A DNA stretch of 64,000 bases from Arthrobacter sp. (GCA_031277795.1 JAITLQ010000008.1:78826-142825), one strand, 5' to 3'. Numbered from the stretch's first letter, positions 35,793-45,163 are shown. Numbers and translations: made by a program. The notes: generated from the sequence alone by a model not told the origin.

Positions 35793-36641
35793 CTACTGAG
35801 AGATCTGCGTGTAGCGCGGATCGGTGGCGCCGTACTCGGAAAGCACCTTGGCCACGGCGCCGTTGGCCTGGATGTCCTTGATGAAGGCGTTCAGGGCGGC
35901 CGTGAGCTCGGTGTTGGTCTTCGTATGCGGGAAGTTGATGTTGCCGCCTTCGGTCAGGGCCGCGTTGGCGGTGTCGGGCTCCAGCGTCTTGACCTGCAGG
36001 GAGTCCTCGCCGCGCACCTTGGCCTGGTATGCGAGCTCCACGGCGGTGCCCATGACGGCGTCGATGCGCCCGGCCTTGAGGTCCTGGAAGGCCGCGTCGA
36101 TGCTCTGGTACTGCTTGACGGCGTCCTTACCGACGGCGGCGCCGAGGGGCTCGACGTAGATGGAGCCGGCCACGGTGCCCACGGTCTTGCCCGTGAGCGC
36201 CTCGAGCGAATCGAGCCCGTCCGCTGAGGCGATGCCGTTGAGGTTGCGCCACACGGGGTCCGTCTGGCCGATCGACTTGCCGCGCTCTTCCGTGGCGACC
36301 CAGCCGCCGGCGCCCGCATCCGAGCGCCCCTCGGTCACGGCCGCCACGGCGGCGGGGCCGCCCAGCTGCGTGATCTCCAGGGTGAGGCAGGCACGCTTGG
36401 CGAACTCGGTGTAGAACGCACCGTCGATCCCGGCCGCGCTGGCGCCGTTGTCCTTGATGTCCACGTAGGGCAGGGCGCCGACGGCGGCCACGGTGAACTT
36501 GCCCTCGTTGATGGTGCTGAACGTCCACTCCGGGGTGCAGCCCTCCGCCACCGTGGAGGTGGACTGGGTGCAGGCGGTGAGGGAGAGGGCCGCGAGCGCG
36601 GCGGAGGCGGCGAGGGTTAGGGGGCGGGTGGTGAGGTTCAT
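35793..36641 (-). CDS. Amino acid ABC transporter substrate-binding lipoprotein, 282 aa
   Basis: Has a signal peptide with lipobox LTAC (Cys24) and the PBPb fold of family-3 solute-binding proteins: a FTVAAVGALPYVDIKDNG start, AGIDGAFYTEFAKRACL, a LTGKTVGTVAGSIYVEP hinge and ELTAALNAFIKDIQANG. It would capture an amino acid outside the membrane for the two permeases encoded downstream of its promoter-side neighbours. It overlaps the preceding permease gene by 4 bases, so it is translated as part of the same operon. Confidence 0.9.
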   Translation of the reverse strand: MNLTTRPLTLAASAALAALSLTACTQSTSTVAEGCTPEWTFSTINEGKFTVAAVGALPYVDIKDNGASAAGIDGAFYTEFAKRACLTLEITQLGGPAAVAAVTEGRSDAGAGGWVATEERGKSIGQTDPVWRNLNGIASADGLDSLEALTGKTVGTVAGSIYVEPLGAAVGKDAVKQYQSIDAAFQDLKAGRIDAVMGTAVELAYQAKVRGEDSLQVKTLEPDTANAALTEGGNINFPHTKTNTELTAALNAFIKDIQANGAVAKVLSEYGATDPRYTQISQ

Positions 36642-37339
36642 GCTGACTCCTTGAGGGTGGTGACGGGGGCAGGGCGGGGGAGTGCCCGACGGCGGGTGGC
36701 CGGGCGGGCGGTGGGGTCCAGCCGGCGCTGGAGCCCGGAGGCGAGGGCCGTCAGGATCAGCGAGACGGCGAGGTAGAGGGCGGCGGCGGTGATGAGCAGC
36801 GGGAGGACGTCGAAGCGCAGGGTGCCCTCGTCGTAGGCGATGCCGATCACTTCCTTGAGGCCGATGCTGAAGGCCAGCGCCGTGCCCTGGAAGACAATCA
36901 CCGCGAAGCCAATGAGGGCGGGGAGGGCGTGGCGCAGGGCCTGGGGGAGGAGGACGAGGGCGAAGCCCTTGAGCGGGGGGAGGGCGAGGGCGGCGATGGC
37001 CTCGTGCTGGGCTTTGGGCACCGAGGCCAGGGCCGAGCGGAAGAGGTCCGCCGTGTAGGACGCGGTGGTGAAGCCGAACGCCACGGTGAGGGCGGCGACG
37101 TCGTTCAAGACCACGCCCACCTGCGGGAAGCCGAAGTAGACGAGATAGACCGTGACGAGGGCCGGGAAGCCGCGGCCGACTTCGGTGAGGACGGCCACCG
37201 GCCAGCGCAGCCAGCGCGGGCTCCTGAAGAGGGCGATGCCGGCGAGCAGCCCGAGCGGGAGGCCCGCGAGAAGGGCCAGGCCCAGCAGGCGCAGGCTGAC
37301 GGCGAGGCCGGGGAGGAGGACTGAGAGGTTCTCGATCAT
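36638..37339 (-). CDS. Polar amino acid ABC transporter permease, 233 aa
   Basis: A His/Glu/Gln/Arg-type permease with about five membrane helices. The EAA loop that contacts the ATPase is EAIAALALPPLKGFALVLLP. Start is the ATG at 37339, overlapping the stop of the other permease gene by 4 bases. The C-terminal tail (TARPATRRRALPRPAP) is encoded in part by an exact copy of the dispersed 18-bp motif at 36682-36699, so the tail may have been extended by that element. Confidence 0.9.
   Translation of the reverse strand: MIENLSVLLPGLAVSLRLLGLALLAGLPLGLLAGIALFRSPRWLRWPVAVLTEVGRGFPALVTVYLVYFGFPQVGVVLNDVAALTVAFGFTTASYTADLFRSALASVPKAQHEAIAALALPPLKGFALVLLPQALRHALPALIGFAVIVFQGTALAFSIGLKEVIGIAYDEGTLRFDVLPLLITAAALYLAVSLILTALASGLQRRLDPTARPATRRRALPRPAPVTTLKESA
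36682..36699 (+). repeat. Dispersed 18-bp motif, exact copy inside the permease reading frame
   Basis: Identical to 14664-14681. Here it codes, in reverse orientation, for ATRRRA in the C-terminal tail of the permease; the other copies are intergenic. Confidence 0.6.
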
Positions 37340-37977
37340 GCCGCCACCGCCCAGCGCTTGCGTAGCTTGGCCTCGGCGGTGCGGGCCGCGAGGGCCACGG
37401 GGACGCTCAGGGCAAGGTAGGCCAGGCCCAGGAGCAGGAAGGCGGTGAAGCCGTTGCTCCCGCGCTGCACCGCGTCGTTGGTGATGAAGGTGAGCTCCTG
37501 GACGCCGATGAGGGAGGCCAGGGCCGTGTCCTTCAGGAGGTGGATGAGGTAGGCGCCGGCGGCGCTGAGGGAGACCGGGAGGGCCTGCGGGAGGATCACG
37601 CGGCTGAAGCCGGGCCACGCGGGCATGGCCGTGGCGGAGACCGCCTCGAACTGCGTGCGCGAGACCGAGTCAAGGCCCGAGCGGTAGGCCTCCGCGAGGA
37701 AGGCCGAGCCGACGAGTGAGAACGTCAGGATGGTGGCGGTCAGGGCCGTGAGTTTGGCCTGGCCAAGGTTGATGCCGAAGAAGGCGACGAAGAGCCAGAC
37801 CAACGGCGGGACGCCGCGCAGCACGCTGACCCAGGCGATGGCGAGCCAACGCAGGGGCGCCCACGGGCCGCGCCGGGCCGCTGCCACGAGCGCCCCGAGC
37901 AGGGCGGCCAGGACAAAGGACACGCACGTGGCCGTGAGGGTGAAACCGAGCGCGCGCAGGATGAGCTCGGCGCTCAC
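37336..37977 (-). CDS. Polar amino acid ABC transporter permease, 213 aa
   Basis: The partner permease: a HisM/GlnP-type membrane subunit with five or so helices and the EAA motif EAVSATAMPAWPGFSRVILP. The start is GTG at 37977, with GAGGAGGAGCT just before it and a 4-base overlap with the ATPase gene stop. The two permeases would form a heterodimeric channel with the ATPase. Confidence 0.9.
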   Translation of the reverse strand: MSAELILRALGFTLTATCVSFVLAALLGALVAAARRGPWAPLRWLAIAWVSVLRGVPPLVWLFVAFFGINLGQAKLTALTATILTFSLVGSAFLAEAYRSGLDSVSRTQFEAVSATAMPAWPGFSRVILPQALPVSLSAAGAYLIHLLKDTALASLIGVQELTFITNDAVQRGSNGFTAFLLLGLAYLALSVPVALAARTAEAKLRKRWAVAA

Positions 37978-38741
37978 AGCTCCTCCTCGAGGACGGCGGC
38001 GAGGAAACGTCGGGTGCGCTCGTGCTGCGGGGAGGCGAAGAAGGCGGCGGGCTCGGCCTGCTCAACGATGGTGCCGTCGGCAAAGAAGACCACGCGGTCC
38101 GCCACCTGGCGGGCAAAGTTCATCTCGTGCGTGACCACGAGCATGGTCATGCCCTCCGCCGCCACGTCCCGCATGACGCGCAGGACTTCAACGCGCAGCT
38201 CGGGGTCGATGGCGCTGGTCGGTTCGTCGAAGAGCATGATCTCCGGGTCAAGTGCGAGGGCACGGGCGATGGCCACGCGCTGCTGCTGCCCGCCGGAGAG
38301 CTGGGCCGGCTTGTGGTCGGCGCGCTCGCCGAGGCCCACCTTGGCCAGGAGCTCGCGGGCACGGGCCTCGGCCTGCTGGCGCGAGCGACCCAGGGAGTGG
38401 ACCTGCGGGAGAACTACGTTCTCCAGCGCCGTGTGCGTGGGGAAGAGATTAAAGGACTGGAAGACCATGCCCACCTTGCGCCGCAAGGCGCGCAGCTCCT
38501 TGGAGGTCAGGCTGGGAGCCAGCCCCGCGCCGTCGAGCATGACCGTGCCGGCATCCGGCTCCTCGAGGCGGTTGAGGCAGCGGATGAAGGTGGACTTGCC
38601 GGAGCCGCTGGGGCCGATGATGGCGACCACCTCGCCGCGGGCGACGTCGAGGTCCACGTTCTTGAGGACCTCGAGCGGGCCGTAGGACTTGGCGAGACCG
38701 GTGACGCTGAGGGCTGTCACGGGAGGGGAGATGGTGGACAC
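37974..38741 (-). CDS. Polar amino acid ABC transporter ATPase, 255 aa
   Basis: A GlnQ/HisP-type ATPase with Walker A GPSGSGKST, Q-loop MVFQSFNLFPTHTALEN, signature LSGGQQQRVAIARAL, Walker B IMLFDEPTSAIDP and H-loop VVTHEMNFARQVAD. I chose GTG 38741 because GAGAGGAC precedes it and the conserved fold begins soon after; an ATG at 38783 would add 14 residues. It is the first gene of the five-gene import/deamination operon. Confidence 0.92.
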   Translation of the reverse strand: MSTISPPVTALSVTGLAKSYGPLEVLKNVDLDVARGEVVAIIGPSGSGKSTFIRCLNRLEEPDAGTVMLDGAGLAPSLTSKELRALRRKVGMVFQSFNLFPTHTALENVVLPQVHSLGRSRQQAEARARELLAKVGLGERADHKPAQLSGGQQQRVAIARALALDPEIMLFDEPTSAIDPELRVEVLRVMRDVAAEGMTMLVVTHEMNFARQVADRVVFFADGTIVEQAEPAAFFASPQHERTRRFLAAVLEEEL

Positions 38742-38851
38742 TGGCGCGTCCTCTCGGCTCTGAGGGGATGAGGGCAGGATCAACGCTAGTGAGCTGGCTC
38801 ACGTGCTTCCTGATACATTCGCCGCGAGCAGTTTCGACATTTGTCTAAGGG

Positions 38852-40042
38852 GTGCGCGTGCTTCATCTGCAGGGTCTCGTGGACGAGCTGTGCCTCCGGC
38901 TGGGGCGGTCCGTGGCGATCGATAACCGGCACGTGGAGGTGATCGCGGCCTCGGCACAGATCGGCGAGGTGGACGACGCCCGGCGCGAGGCGATCATGGT
39001 GCGGCAGACCGATCCGCGGATCGTGGAGTACGTGCTGGGTCTGGCGCCGCCGAGCGGGGCGGAGGGCTTTGCCGTGCCGCCGCACCCCACCATGGGGACG
39101 CTGCCGCGCTGGTGCACGGTGCTACGCGGCGAGTCCAACGAGCTGCTCGGCTACCTCTGGATCATCGACGTGCCCGCGCTGTCTCCCGAGGAGAAGGGGC
39201 TCGTGGCCGAGTATGCGTCGCTCATCCGTGAGGCGCTCGTGGTGTCGCTGAGCCACGTGGACGCGACCGTCCAGGCGCTGGTCGAGGTGACCTCGGCTCT
39301 GCTGGGCGGGGACGGCGACGCCGTGGAGCGGGCGGGGCGTTCCGGGTTGCTGGCACGGTCCGGGGAAGCGGCGGTGTGGGCCATGCGGGTGGGGCGCGGG
39401 GCCGAGTCGCGGGTGTCAGCAGTGGAGCTCGAGGCGCTGCTCAAGGACGTGGTGAGTTCTACGTATCCGGGGTCGTTTGTTGGGGCCGCCGTAGACGACG
39501 TGTTGGTCTTGGTGACGCGCGGGCGGCGGACCGTGGCGGAGGAGGCGTCGGTGGTGGGGGCCGTGCGGCTGTCTTGCCAGCGGCGGCGGTTGCAGCTGGG
39601 CGGTGTGGGGATGGCGGTGCTGGATCCGGCCGTGCCCGCGGAACTGGTGCTGGAGCGGGCGCGCTTTGGGGCGCGGCTCTCGGCGCTGGACGGCGAGGCG
39701 GAGGCGAAGCGCTGGGAGGGCCTGGGGGCCTGGGGGTTGCTGCTGGGCAAGCCGTGGACGCTCGGCACCGTGGCGGAGGTGAGCCCCGGAGTAGCTGCGC
39801 TCGTGGAGCGCGGAGCCGCGCTGTGGGAGACGGCGCTGGCGTACCTGGACCTGGCCGGCAACGCGGCCCGCACGTGCGAGGCGCTGCACATCCACCGGGC
39901 CACGCTGTACTACCGGCTGGACCGGATTCGCGAGGTGGCGGGGGCAAACATGCTCGACGACGGGTGGGCCAGGTCCTCAGCACACGTCGCCTTGAGGCTG
40001 TGGGAGGCGATGGGGCGGGAAGGGGCCGCAGTCGCCGTCTAG
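38852..40042 (+). CDS. PucR/CdaR-type transcriptional regulator, 396 aa
   Basis: A regulator with a C-terminal PucR helix-turn-helix (AYLDLAGNAARTCEALHIHR, ATLYYRLDRIREVAG) and a GGDEF-like middle (about residues 200-290). The N-terminal 130 residues (SVAIDNRHVEVIAASAQ ... LLGYLWIIDVPALSPEEKG) look like a GAF-type sensing domain. The start is GTG at 38852 or, six bases on, GTG 38858. It diverges from the amino acid import operon with 110 bases between starts, so it probably controls that operon. The two stop codons with yceI overlap by 3 bases. Confidence 0.85.
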   Translation: MRVLHLQGLVDELCLRLGRSVAIDNRHVEVIAASAQIGEVDDARREAIMVRQTDPRIVEYVLGLAPPSGAEGFAVPPHPTMGTLPRWCTVLRGESNELLGYLWIIDVPALSPEEKGLVAEYASLIREALVVSLSHVDATVQALVEVTSALLGGDGDAVERAGRSGLLARSGEAAVWAMRVGRGAESRVSAVELEALLKDVVSSTYPGSFVGAAVDDVLVLVTRGRRTVAEEASVVGAVRLSCQRRRLQLGGVGMAVLDPAVPAELVLERARFGARLSALDGEAEAKRWEGLGAWGLLLGKPWTLGTVAEVSPGVAALVERGAALWETALAYLDLAGNAARTCEALHIHRATLYYRLDRIREVAGANMLDDGWARSSAHVALRLWEAMGREGAAVAV

Positions 40043-40812
40043 CCCTTGGCCAGGTTCATCGAGAACTCAATTTGTCCGGAATCTTGCACCGAGACGAAGC
40101 CGAGGTTTGGCGCCTGGACACCGAAGTCCTGCCACGTCACGTCGATGTGTCCCACAACTTGCGCCGAGGTGCCCGTGAAGGCCCCGTTCACGGTGGCGGT
40201 GACTGGCACCGTGGTGCCATTGAGCGTGAGGTCACCCTTGATGGTGAACTCCTGCGATCCGCCATTGGCGGCGGCAGACACGTCGACGGCCTCAGTGAGC
40301 TTGAAGGTCGCCTCGGGGTATTGCGAGGTGTTGATCGCGCTGGTGCGGAAATACTCGTCCCGGCGCGTGGAATCAGTGGTAACACTGGCAACGTTGAGGG
40401 TCAGGCTCGCGGCCGTGAGTCGCTGGCCTGCGACAGTGACTTCGCCGCTGACGTCCTCGGTACGCCCGGTGACCGTGACATTCGCGCCGTTGAGTACCTC
40501 CGCCACGCGGTATCCGGCGAATGAACCGGTCGAGATGCTCCAGGTTCCGTTCAGGTCCGCCTCCGGGGTGGAACCGCTCGCGGAACCCGCGCCGGCGGAG
40601 CCAGCGGTGGAGCTGGAACTCGCCTCAGGAGTGGCGGTCAGGCTCAACGAAGGAGCCGCGGCTGCTTTGGAGGACTCGTGGGCCGCATAGAGGCGCGAAC
40701 CGACCCAGACGCCGGCCACCACCAGCACCAACGCGATGGCGGCGATCATGAGGTTGCGCGTGCGCGTGCTGCGCTTGGCGGGCTGAGGGGCAACGGGCTG
40801 TGGCTCGGTCAT
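40039..40812 (-). CDS. Membrane-anchored YceI-family lipid-binding protein, 257 aa
   Basis: An N-terminal signal anchor (TRNLMIAAIALVLVVAGVWVGS) and a Ser/Ala-rich linker precede a YceI lipocalin-like beta-barrel (GTWSISTGSFAGYRVAEVLN, DEYFRTSAINTSQYPEATFK, GDLTLNGTTVPVTATVNG). YceI proteins bind isoprenoid-type lipids in the envelope. The ATG at 40812 has AGGAG 8 bases upstream; a longer frame from 40887 lacks a site. The 410-base gap 40813-41222 behind it contains no other gene I can support. Confidence 0.9.
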   Translation of the reverse strand: MTEPQPVAPQPAKRSTRTRNLMIAAIALVLVVAGVWVGSRLYAAHESSKAAAAPSLSLTATPEASSSSTAGSAGAGSASGSTPEADLNGTWSISTGSFAGYRVAEVLNGANVTVTGRTEDVSGEVTVAGQRLTAASLTLNVASVTTDSTRRDEYFRTSAINTSQYPEATFKLTEAVDVSAAANGGSQEFTIKGDLTLNGTTVPVTATVNGAFTGTSAQVVGHIDVTWQDFGVQAPNLGFVSVQDSGQIEFSMNLAKG

Positions 40813-41222
40813 GGTGTGTTCTTCTCCTGGTTCGCCGCAGGCGGCGGGCCGGTAGGGGAACGGCCTCGACATAGTTGACGCGTCCATCGTGACACTGTTC
40901 GGTTCCCGATGGGGTGTGGGCGGTTGGATCTGGGGCTTCTTGCCAGCTTTTCAAGGCGGAGACACAGGGGAGCGAAACGAACGTCGGGGCTGGGTGCGCT
41001 GGTGGGATCCTTGGGACGACCCCTTGGGTGAGCACCTTTCCTAGAGTCCAGGGCCAACTTGCCAAGGCGCCGCGCCGCAGTGCCTTCTGGCTTGTTGGTT
41101 GCGAGGGCCCCGAACGACTCTGTGATGGCCCACGAGGTCGACAGGTCGGCAGCGCTAGGCAAACATCATTTCTCCGGCCAGGAGGGGCCTAACACTGTCG
41201 CCTGATCCGGAGATGAGAAGTC

Positions 41223-41426
41223 ATGACTGTTGTTTTGCCTGAAGCCTTTGAGGACTCCCTGACGAACCTCTTGGACCCCACCTATGAAGCGGTCCACGTC
41301 AAGCGTCTCGGCGACTACATGGCAGGGGGCGGGTACACCGGCGCAGCCTTCGAAGCGTTGACGGTGGCCGGTGCCCACCCGGACCGGATTGATGCCAGTG
41401 ATCTTGGGGACTTCTGCACGGGTTGA
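41223..41426 (+). pseudogene. Fragment of a DUF6308-like gene
   Basis: A 67-residue frame whose pattern (DYMAGGGYTGAAFEAL ... DRIDASDLG) resembles the start of DUF6308 proteins of unknown function, which normally continue for 150 or more residues after the DASDL block. Here a stop follows 6 residues later. The next frame (LGTSARVEAPILLRRPP) may carry some continuation, which suggests a frameshift. The ATG has no good ribosome site. It lies beside another broken gene. Confidence 0.35.
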
Positions 41427-41470
41427 GGCACCGATTCTGCTGCGGCGCCCGCCGCGTGATTCGATGACTG

Positions 41471-42414
41471 CTATCCGTGAGCAAGGAAGCGGGCGAAAGT
41501 CACGTCGAGCGCGTCACGGCTTGGCCGTTCGAGTTTGCTCGTCGGAAGCGCGCGAAGCGGCTGGCCGTGCATTTCTTGAAGACCGTGCCGGAGCATTGGT
41601 CCATCCACTTCATCGAGCAGACTCTGCCGGACATGCACTTTGTAGTCGCCGTCCACACCGATGAACCGCCGGTCGTACGCAGCGTGATGGATCTTGCACA
41701 GCGCAAGCCCATTGGTAACTATCGGCTCCCCGTCCTCTGAATCGGGGATGATGTGGGCCGCATCCAGGAGTTCAGCGTGCCCCAGGCTGCAGATTGCGCA
41801 CCGGTTCTCGTACGCCCTCAAAATGAGCGAGCGAAAGTACGGTTGATGAACGCGGACCTTCGTCTCGCGAATGAGGTACTGCCGAAATACCAATTCGGCG
41901 TCCAGCTTATGTTCGCGGTCTTCCAACAGTGTCCGTCCGAGAGAACCTGGTGCGAGGACAACTTGCTGCCTCTCAGGCAACCACTCCAACACTTGAATGG
42001 GGGCGACCACCCGGAACATTGACGGCTTCCCGCCGAGGCCCAGAAATCCAATGAGGGGACCCGTTGTTGGTATGCGGTCAAGAGCCCAACGTTCGTGGGC
42101 ACGTTGGAGCCACCCTTTTCCCATGAGTAGTTCCACAGTCCATCGGCGCCGAGGTGATCGTCGTAAATCTCAAACTGCTTCTTGGGTTTGAAGGATGTGG
42201 TCACAGTCAACGCGGCAGCGAATCCAGCGGGACGTCGGATTCCCTTCGTGACATCTTGCAGCCTGAAGGGTTCGCCTTCGAACCGAAAATCGAGGATGTC
42301 TTCGCGCGACAGGGGTATCTCGCCTTCGTGACTGCGTTCGCGGAGCCAATCGATCGCAGCGTGCCGCAGGCGAAGCTGAGCGTCTTGGTCGTGACGGAGG
42401 AAGTCCTGGGGCAT
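41471..42414 (-). pseudogene. HNH endonuclease (HNH_2 type) with a one-base frameshift
   Basis: Two overlapping frames together give one HNH nuclease of about 310 aa. The first (from ATG 42414) carries the N-terminal DNA-recognition-like part up to TNVGLLTAYQQRVP. The second continues PLIGFLGLGGKPSMF and ends with the nuclease motif NRCAICSLGHAELLDAAHII ... LALCKIHHAAYDRRF. The frames join if one C is added in the CCCC run (GGGG at 42055-42058 on the plus strand), restoring RVPLIGF. Such proteins are often lone restriction-type enzymes. As the sequence stands the nuclease domain would not be made unless frameshifting occurs. Local GC content appears lower than in the neighbours, which fits acquired DNA. 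Confidence 0.75.
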
Positions 42415-42652
42415 GCGAGCAGTGAATCAACCTTTCGCAGACGTGTCTATAGGGATAAAGCAGAGGGTAAAACAATCTCTTCTTTGGAGGCGGTTGGCGC
42501 CTGTCTCGGACCCGCACTCGAACGTCTCCCGCGGGAGACATATTGACATCTCTCGATGAACTCACAACAGATCGTCACGATTCTCTTGACCGAATCTGTG
42601 AAGTCGTGCAGAGTTGCCGCTCGTTAGCACTCCCTGGTCAAAGGAGATCAGC

Positions 42653-44281
42653 ATGCAGAACCCCAACAAGCGGGCCTCGCGCCTCGCCGCCGCCACCCTG
42701 GCGGCGGGTGCACTCGCGCTTCTCGGCTCGGTCACCCCCGCCGTCGCCACCCCGGCAACCCCCCAAAGTGACACACCCAGCAATCTGAGCCACGCGGCGT
42801 CGGGCGCTGTCGAAAGCCTGAACCTCCCGGCCCAGGCGAACACCGCAGCCGCCACGCTGAGCAAGGACGTCGCTGCCGCCTTCAAGGCGGACTCGGTGTC
42901 CACGTTCAGCGCCGTGCGCAGCGAGCAACTCGGTGCCAACCAGGTGCACCGCTATCAGCAGAGCATCGCCGGTCGCGCGGTGGCCGGTTCTTCAATCGCC
43001 ACGTCAACGGACGCCGCGGGCAAAACCCAAGCCCTCGGCAACGTCGCCACGGCCACCGACGGTGCGTTCCCTGCGGCCCGCTCCATCGTGACGTCCACCA
43101 AGGCGGAGGCCCGCGCCACGGCGCTCGGCGCCGTCGCCCACAACGACCGCCAGGCCGAGGTCACCCTCAAGCGCGAGGTCTGGTTCGCGCCGGCGGTCTC
43201 GGGCGCCGCGGCCAACCCGGCGGACGCGAACTCCACCGTTGCCGTCCCGGCCTACCAGCTCAGCGTCACGAGCCCCGGCGGAGGCTGGCTCGTCACGGTG
43301 AGCGCCAACCATCCGGACCAGGTCCTGGCGAGCACGCCCACGCAGTACGAGATCAACCGCGTGGTCTGCGACGCGAACCGCTACAAGGCCGTCTACAACT
43401 CGGACCTGGAGTGCGGCACGGGCCTGAAGAACAAGCCGAGTCGCGTGGAGGGCGGGGCCGCCAGTTCCGTCGCCGACGTCAACAGCGTCTACACGTTCTT
43501 CGGCGATACGAGCAGCTTCTACGCGTCCAAGACCACGGCCACGGATCTCACCTCCCTGGTCGGCGCCAACTACAACGACGGCAACGGCAAGGCGATCCGC
43601 GGCTCGGTGCGCCAGTGCATCTCCGGCGAGGCATGCCCGTTCCTGAACGCGTTCTGGAGCGACGACCTCTCAGCGATGGTGTACGGCGAGGGCGTCACCA
43701 CGGACGACGTCACGGGCCACGAACTCACGCACGGCGTGACCGCTAAGACGAACGGGCTCGTCTACCAGAACGAGGCCGGCGCCATCAACGAGTCGATGTC
43801 GGACATCTTCGGCGAGATCATGGACCAGGGCAACGGCTCCGCGGACGACACCGCGGCCAACCGTTGGAAGATGGGTGAGGGCAGCTCGATCGGCGTCATC
43901 CGCGACATGAAGAGCCCCAAGAGCTACGGCCAGCCGGACACCTACAAGGGCACGTACTGGGTCGCCTCGACCAGCAATCCGAACGACAACAACGACTACG
44001 GGGGAGTGCACACGAACTCCGGCGTGGGCAACAAGCTCGCCCAGCTCCTGAGCGACGGCGGCACACACAACTCGGTGACGGTCACCGGGATCGGCTCGGC
44101 CAAGACGGCCCAGATCCACTGGACCGCGCAGACGCTGCTGACCTCCAACGCCACGTACTCCACGCTGGCCACGGCGCTCAAGCAGTCCTGCTCCACGAAC
44201 GCGGCCTCCGGCGTCAAGGGCATCACCACGGCCGACTGCACCCAGGTCGCCAACGCCATCAAGGCGGTCAAGATCCCGTAA
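42653..44281 (+). CDS. Secreted M4-family (thermolysin-like) metalloprotease, 542 aa
   Basis: An exported zinc endopeptidase. After a signal peptide (RLAAATLAAGALALLGSVTP) come a propeptide (FTP/PepSY-like, roughly residues 40-235) and the catalytic M4 domain. Zinc ligands are His356 and His360 in HELTH and Glu380 in AINESMSD, with the expected 24-residue spacing; the catalytic base is Glu357. Further family motifs are VVYNS-like KAVYNS and YGGVHTNSGVGNKLAQLL, with the catalytic His. The ATG at 42653 follows AAGGAG with 6 bases. The protein ends shortly after the M4 domain, without extra domains. It may release amino acids or peptides from extracellular protein. Confidence 0.95.
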   Translation: MQNPNKRASRLAAATLAAGALALLGSVTPAVATPATPQSDTPSNLSHAASGAVESLNLPAQANTAAATLSKDVAAAFKADSVSTFSAVRSEQLGANQVHRYQQSIAGRAVAGSSIATSTDAAGKTQALGNVATATDGAFPAARSIVTSTKAEARATALGAVAHNDRQAEVTLKREVWFAPAVSGAAANPADANSTVAVPAYQLSVTSPGGGWLVTVSANHPDQVLASTPTQYEINRVVCDANRYKAVYNSDLECGTGLKNKPSRVEGGAASSVADVNSVYTFFGDTSSFYASKTTATDLTSLVGANYNDGNGKAIRGSVRQCISGEACPFLNAFWSDDLSAMVYGEGVTTDDVTGHELTHGVTAKTNGLVYQNEAGAINESMSDIFGEIMDQGNGSADDTAANRWKMGEGSSIGVIRDMKSPKSYGQPDTYKGTYWVASTSNPNDNNDYGGVHTNSGVGNKLAQLLSDGGTHNSVTVTGIGSAKTAQIHWTAQTLLTSNATYSTLATALKQSCSTNAASGVKGITTADCTQVANAIKAVKIP

Positions 44282-44344
44282 CCGGGACCCCAGACCCCGG
44301 GGCGCCACACTTGGGGGCGTCCCGGGTTTCCCCCCCAAGGAAAA

Positions 44345-44392
44345 GGTGCCCGACGGCGCGGACTTGAGTCGCGTCGTCGGGCACCGTTTTTT
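44345..44392 (+). terminator. Strong rho-independent terminator after the M4 protease
   Basis: GGTGCCCGACGGCGCG pairs with CGCGTCGTCGGGCACC and six T's follow. The left arm contains the GTGCCCGACGGCG motif that recurs in other intergenic regions, which hints that the dispersed motif derives from terminator arms. Confidence 0.9.
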
Positions 44393-44419
44393 CTTGGGTG
44401 CCTCTCCCACCTTCGATGG

Positions 44420-45007
44420 ATGACACCCACCCACCCGGAAGCGCACCATGAACACGTGACCCCCGCCCAGCAGAACACCACCACCCCAACCCCGCTGACC
44501 GGCCTCGCGGCGCTCCTGCGCCGCGTCGACCGGCTCGCGGCCGGCCGTCGGCAGCGTGACCTCCGCGCTCCCTCGGACCTCATGACCCACAAGGTCACTC
44601 AGGGGTTCCGGGCGATCCGCTGGATCCTCACCGCCGAAATCGTCGTGGGGCTCGCGGCGCTGGCCATCGCGTTTGCCAACTTGGCCCAAGGCCACCCGGA
44701 CAATGCCGCGGTCTGGATGCGCGGCGTTGTCGTCCTGGGCCTCACGCTGGGACTTGGCTACTTTGCGCTGCGGGCCGGCCAAGGCTGGTTCTGGGGCTAT
44801 CAGCGCCTGCGCCTCTTCAGTCGCATCTTCCCCGTGGCCACGCTCGTGATCGCCGCGATTCCCGGGCTGTACCCGTTCTGGATGGTGCTCGAGCAGATCG
44901 TATTTTCGCTACTCATGATTGGCATCGGCGACATCGCCACGAGCGACTCCATGCGCGCCGCCTTCGCCAAGGCCACCCTGATGCGCGACGAACCGCGTTT
45001 CGCCTGA
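44420..45007 (+). CDS. Hypothetical four-helix membrane protein, 195 aa
   Basis: A polar N-terminal 60 residues is followed by hydrophobic segments (AIRWILTAEIVVGLAALAIA, GVVVLGLTLGLGYFAL, FPVATLVIAAIPGLYPF and LEQIVFSLLMIGIGD). It ends in a short charged tail. No family recognised. The ATG at 44420 or GTG 44456 could be the start. It follows the M4 protease terminator and is probably transcribed on its own. Confidence 0.6.
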   Translation: MTPTHPEAHHEHVTPAQQNTTTPTPLTGLAALLRRVDRLAAGRRQRDLRAPSDLMTHKVTQGFRAIRWILTAEIVVGLAALAIAFANLAQGHPDNAAVWMRGVVVLGLTLGLGYFALRAGQGWFWGYQRLRLFSRIFPVATLVIAAIPGLYPFWMVLEQIVFSLLMIGIGDIATSDSMRAAFAKATLMRDEPRFA

Positions 45008-45163
45008 GGGCGACCGAACTCGGGTGGGGTTAGCACTGTCGCCAGGTCTTAAGGACGAGTGCTTTTGATTTTTGGAAGATTGTGAAAATGGATTGTCGGT
45101 CGCCTGCGCCAGCCAAGGTCTCTCACGCGTGGGGGCTTCCATTTCCCCAACAGGGTTCCACGA

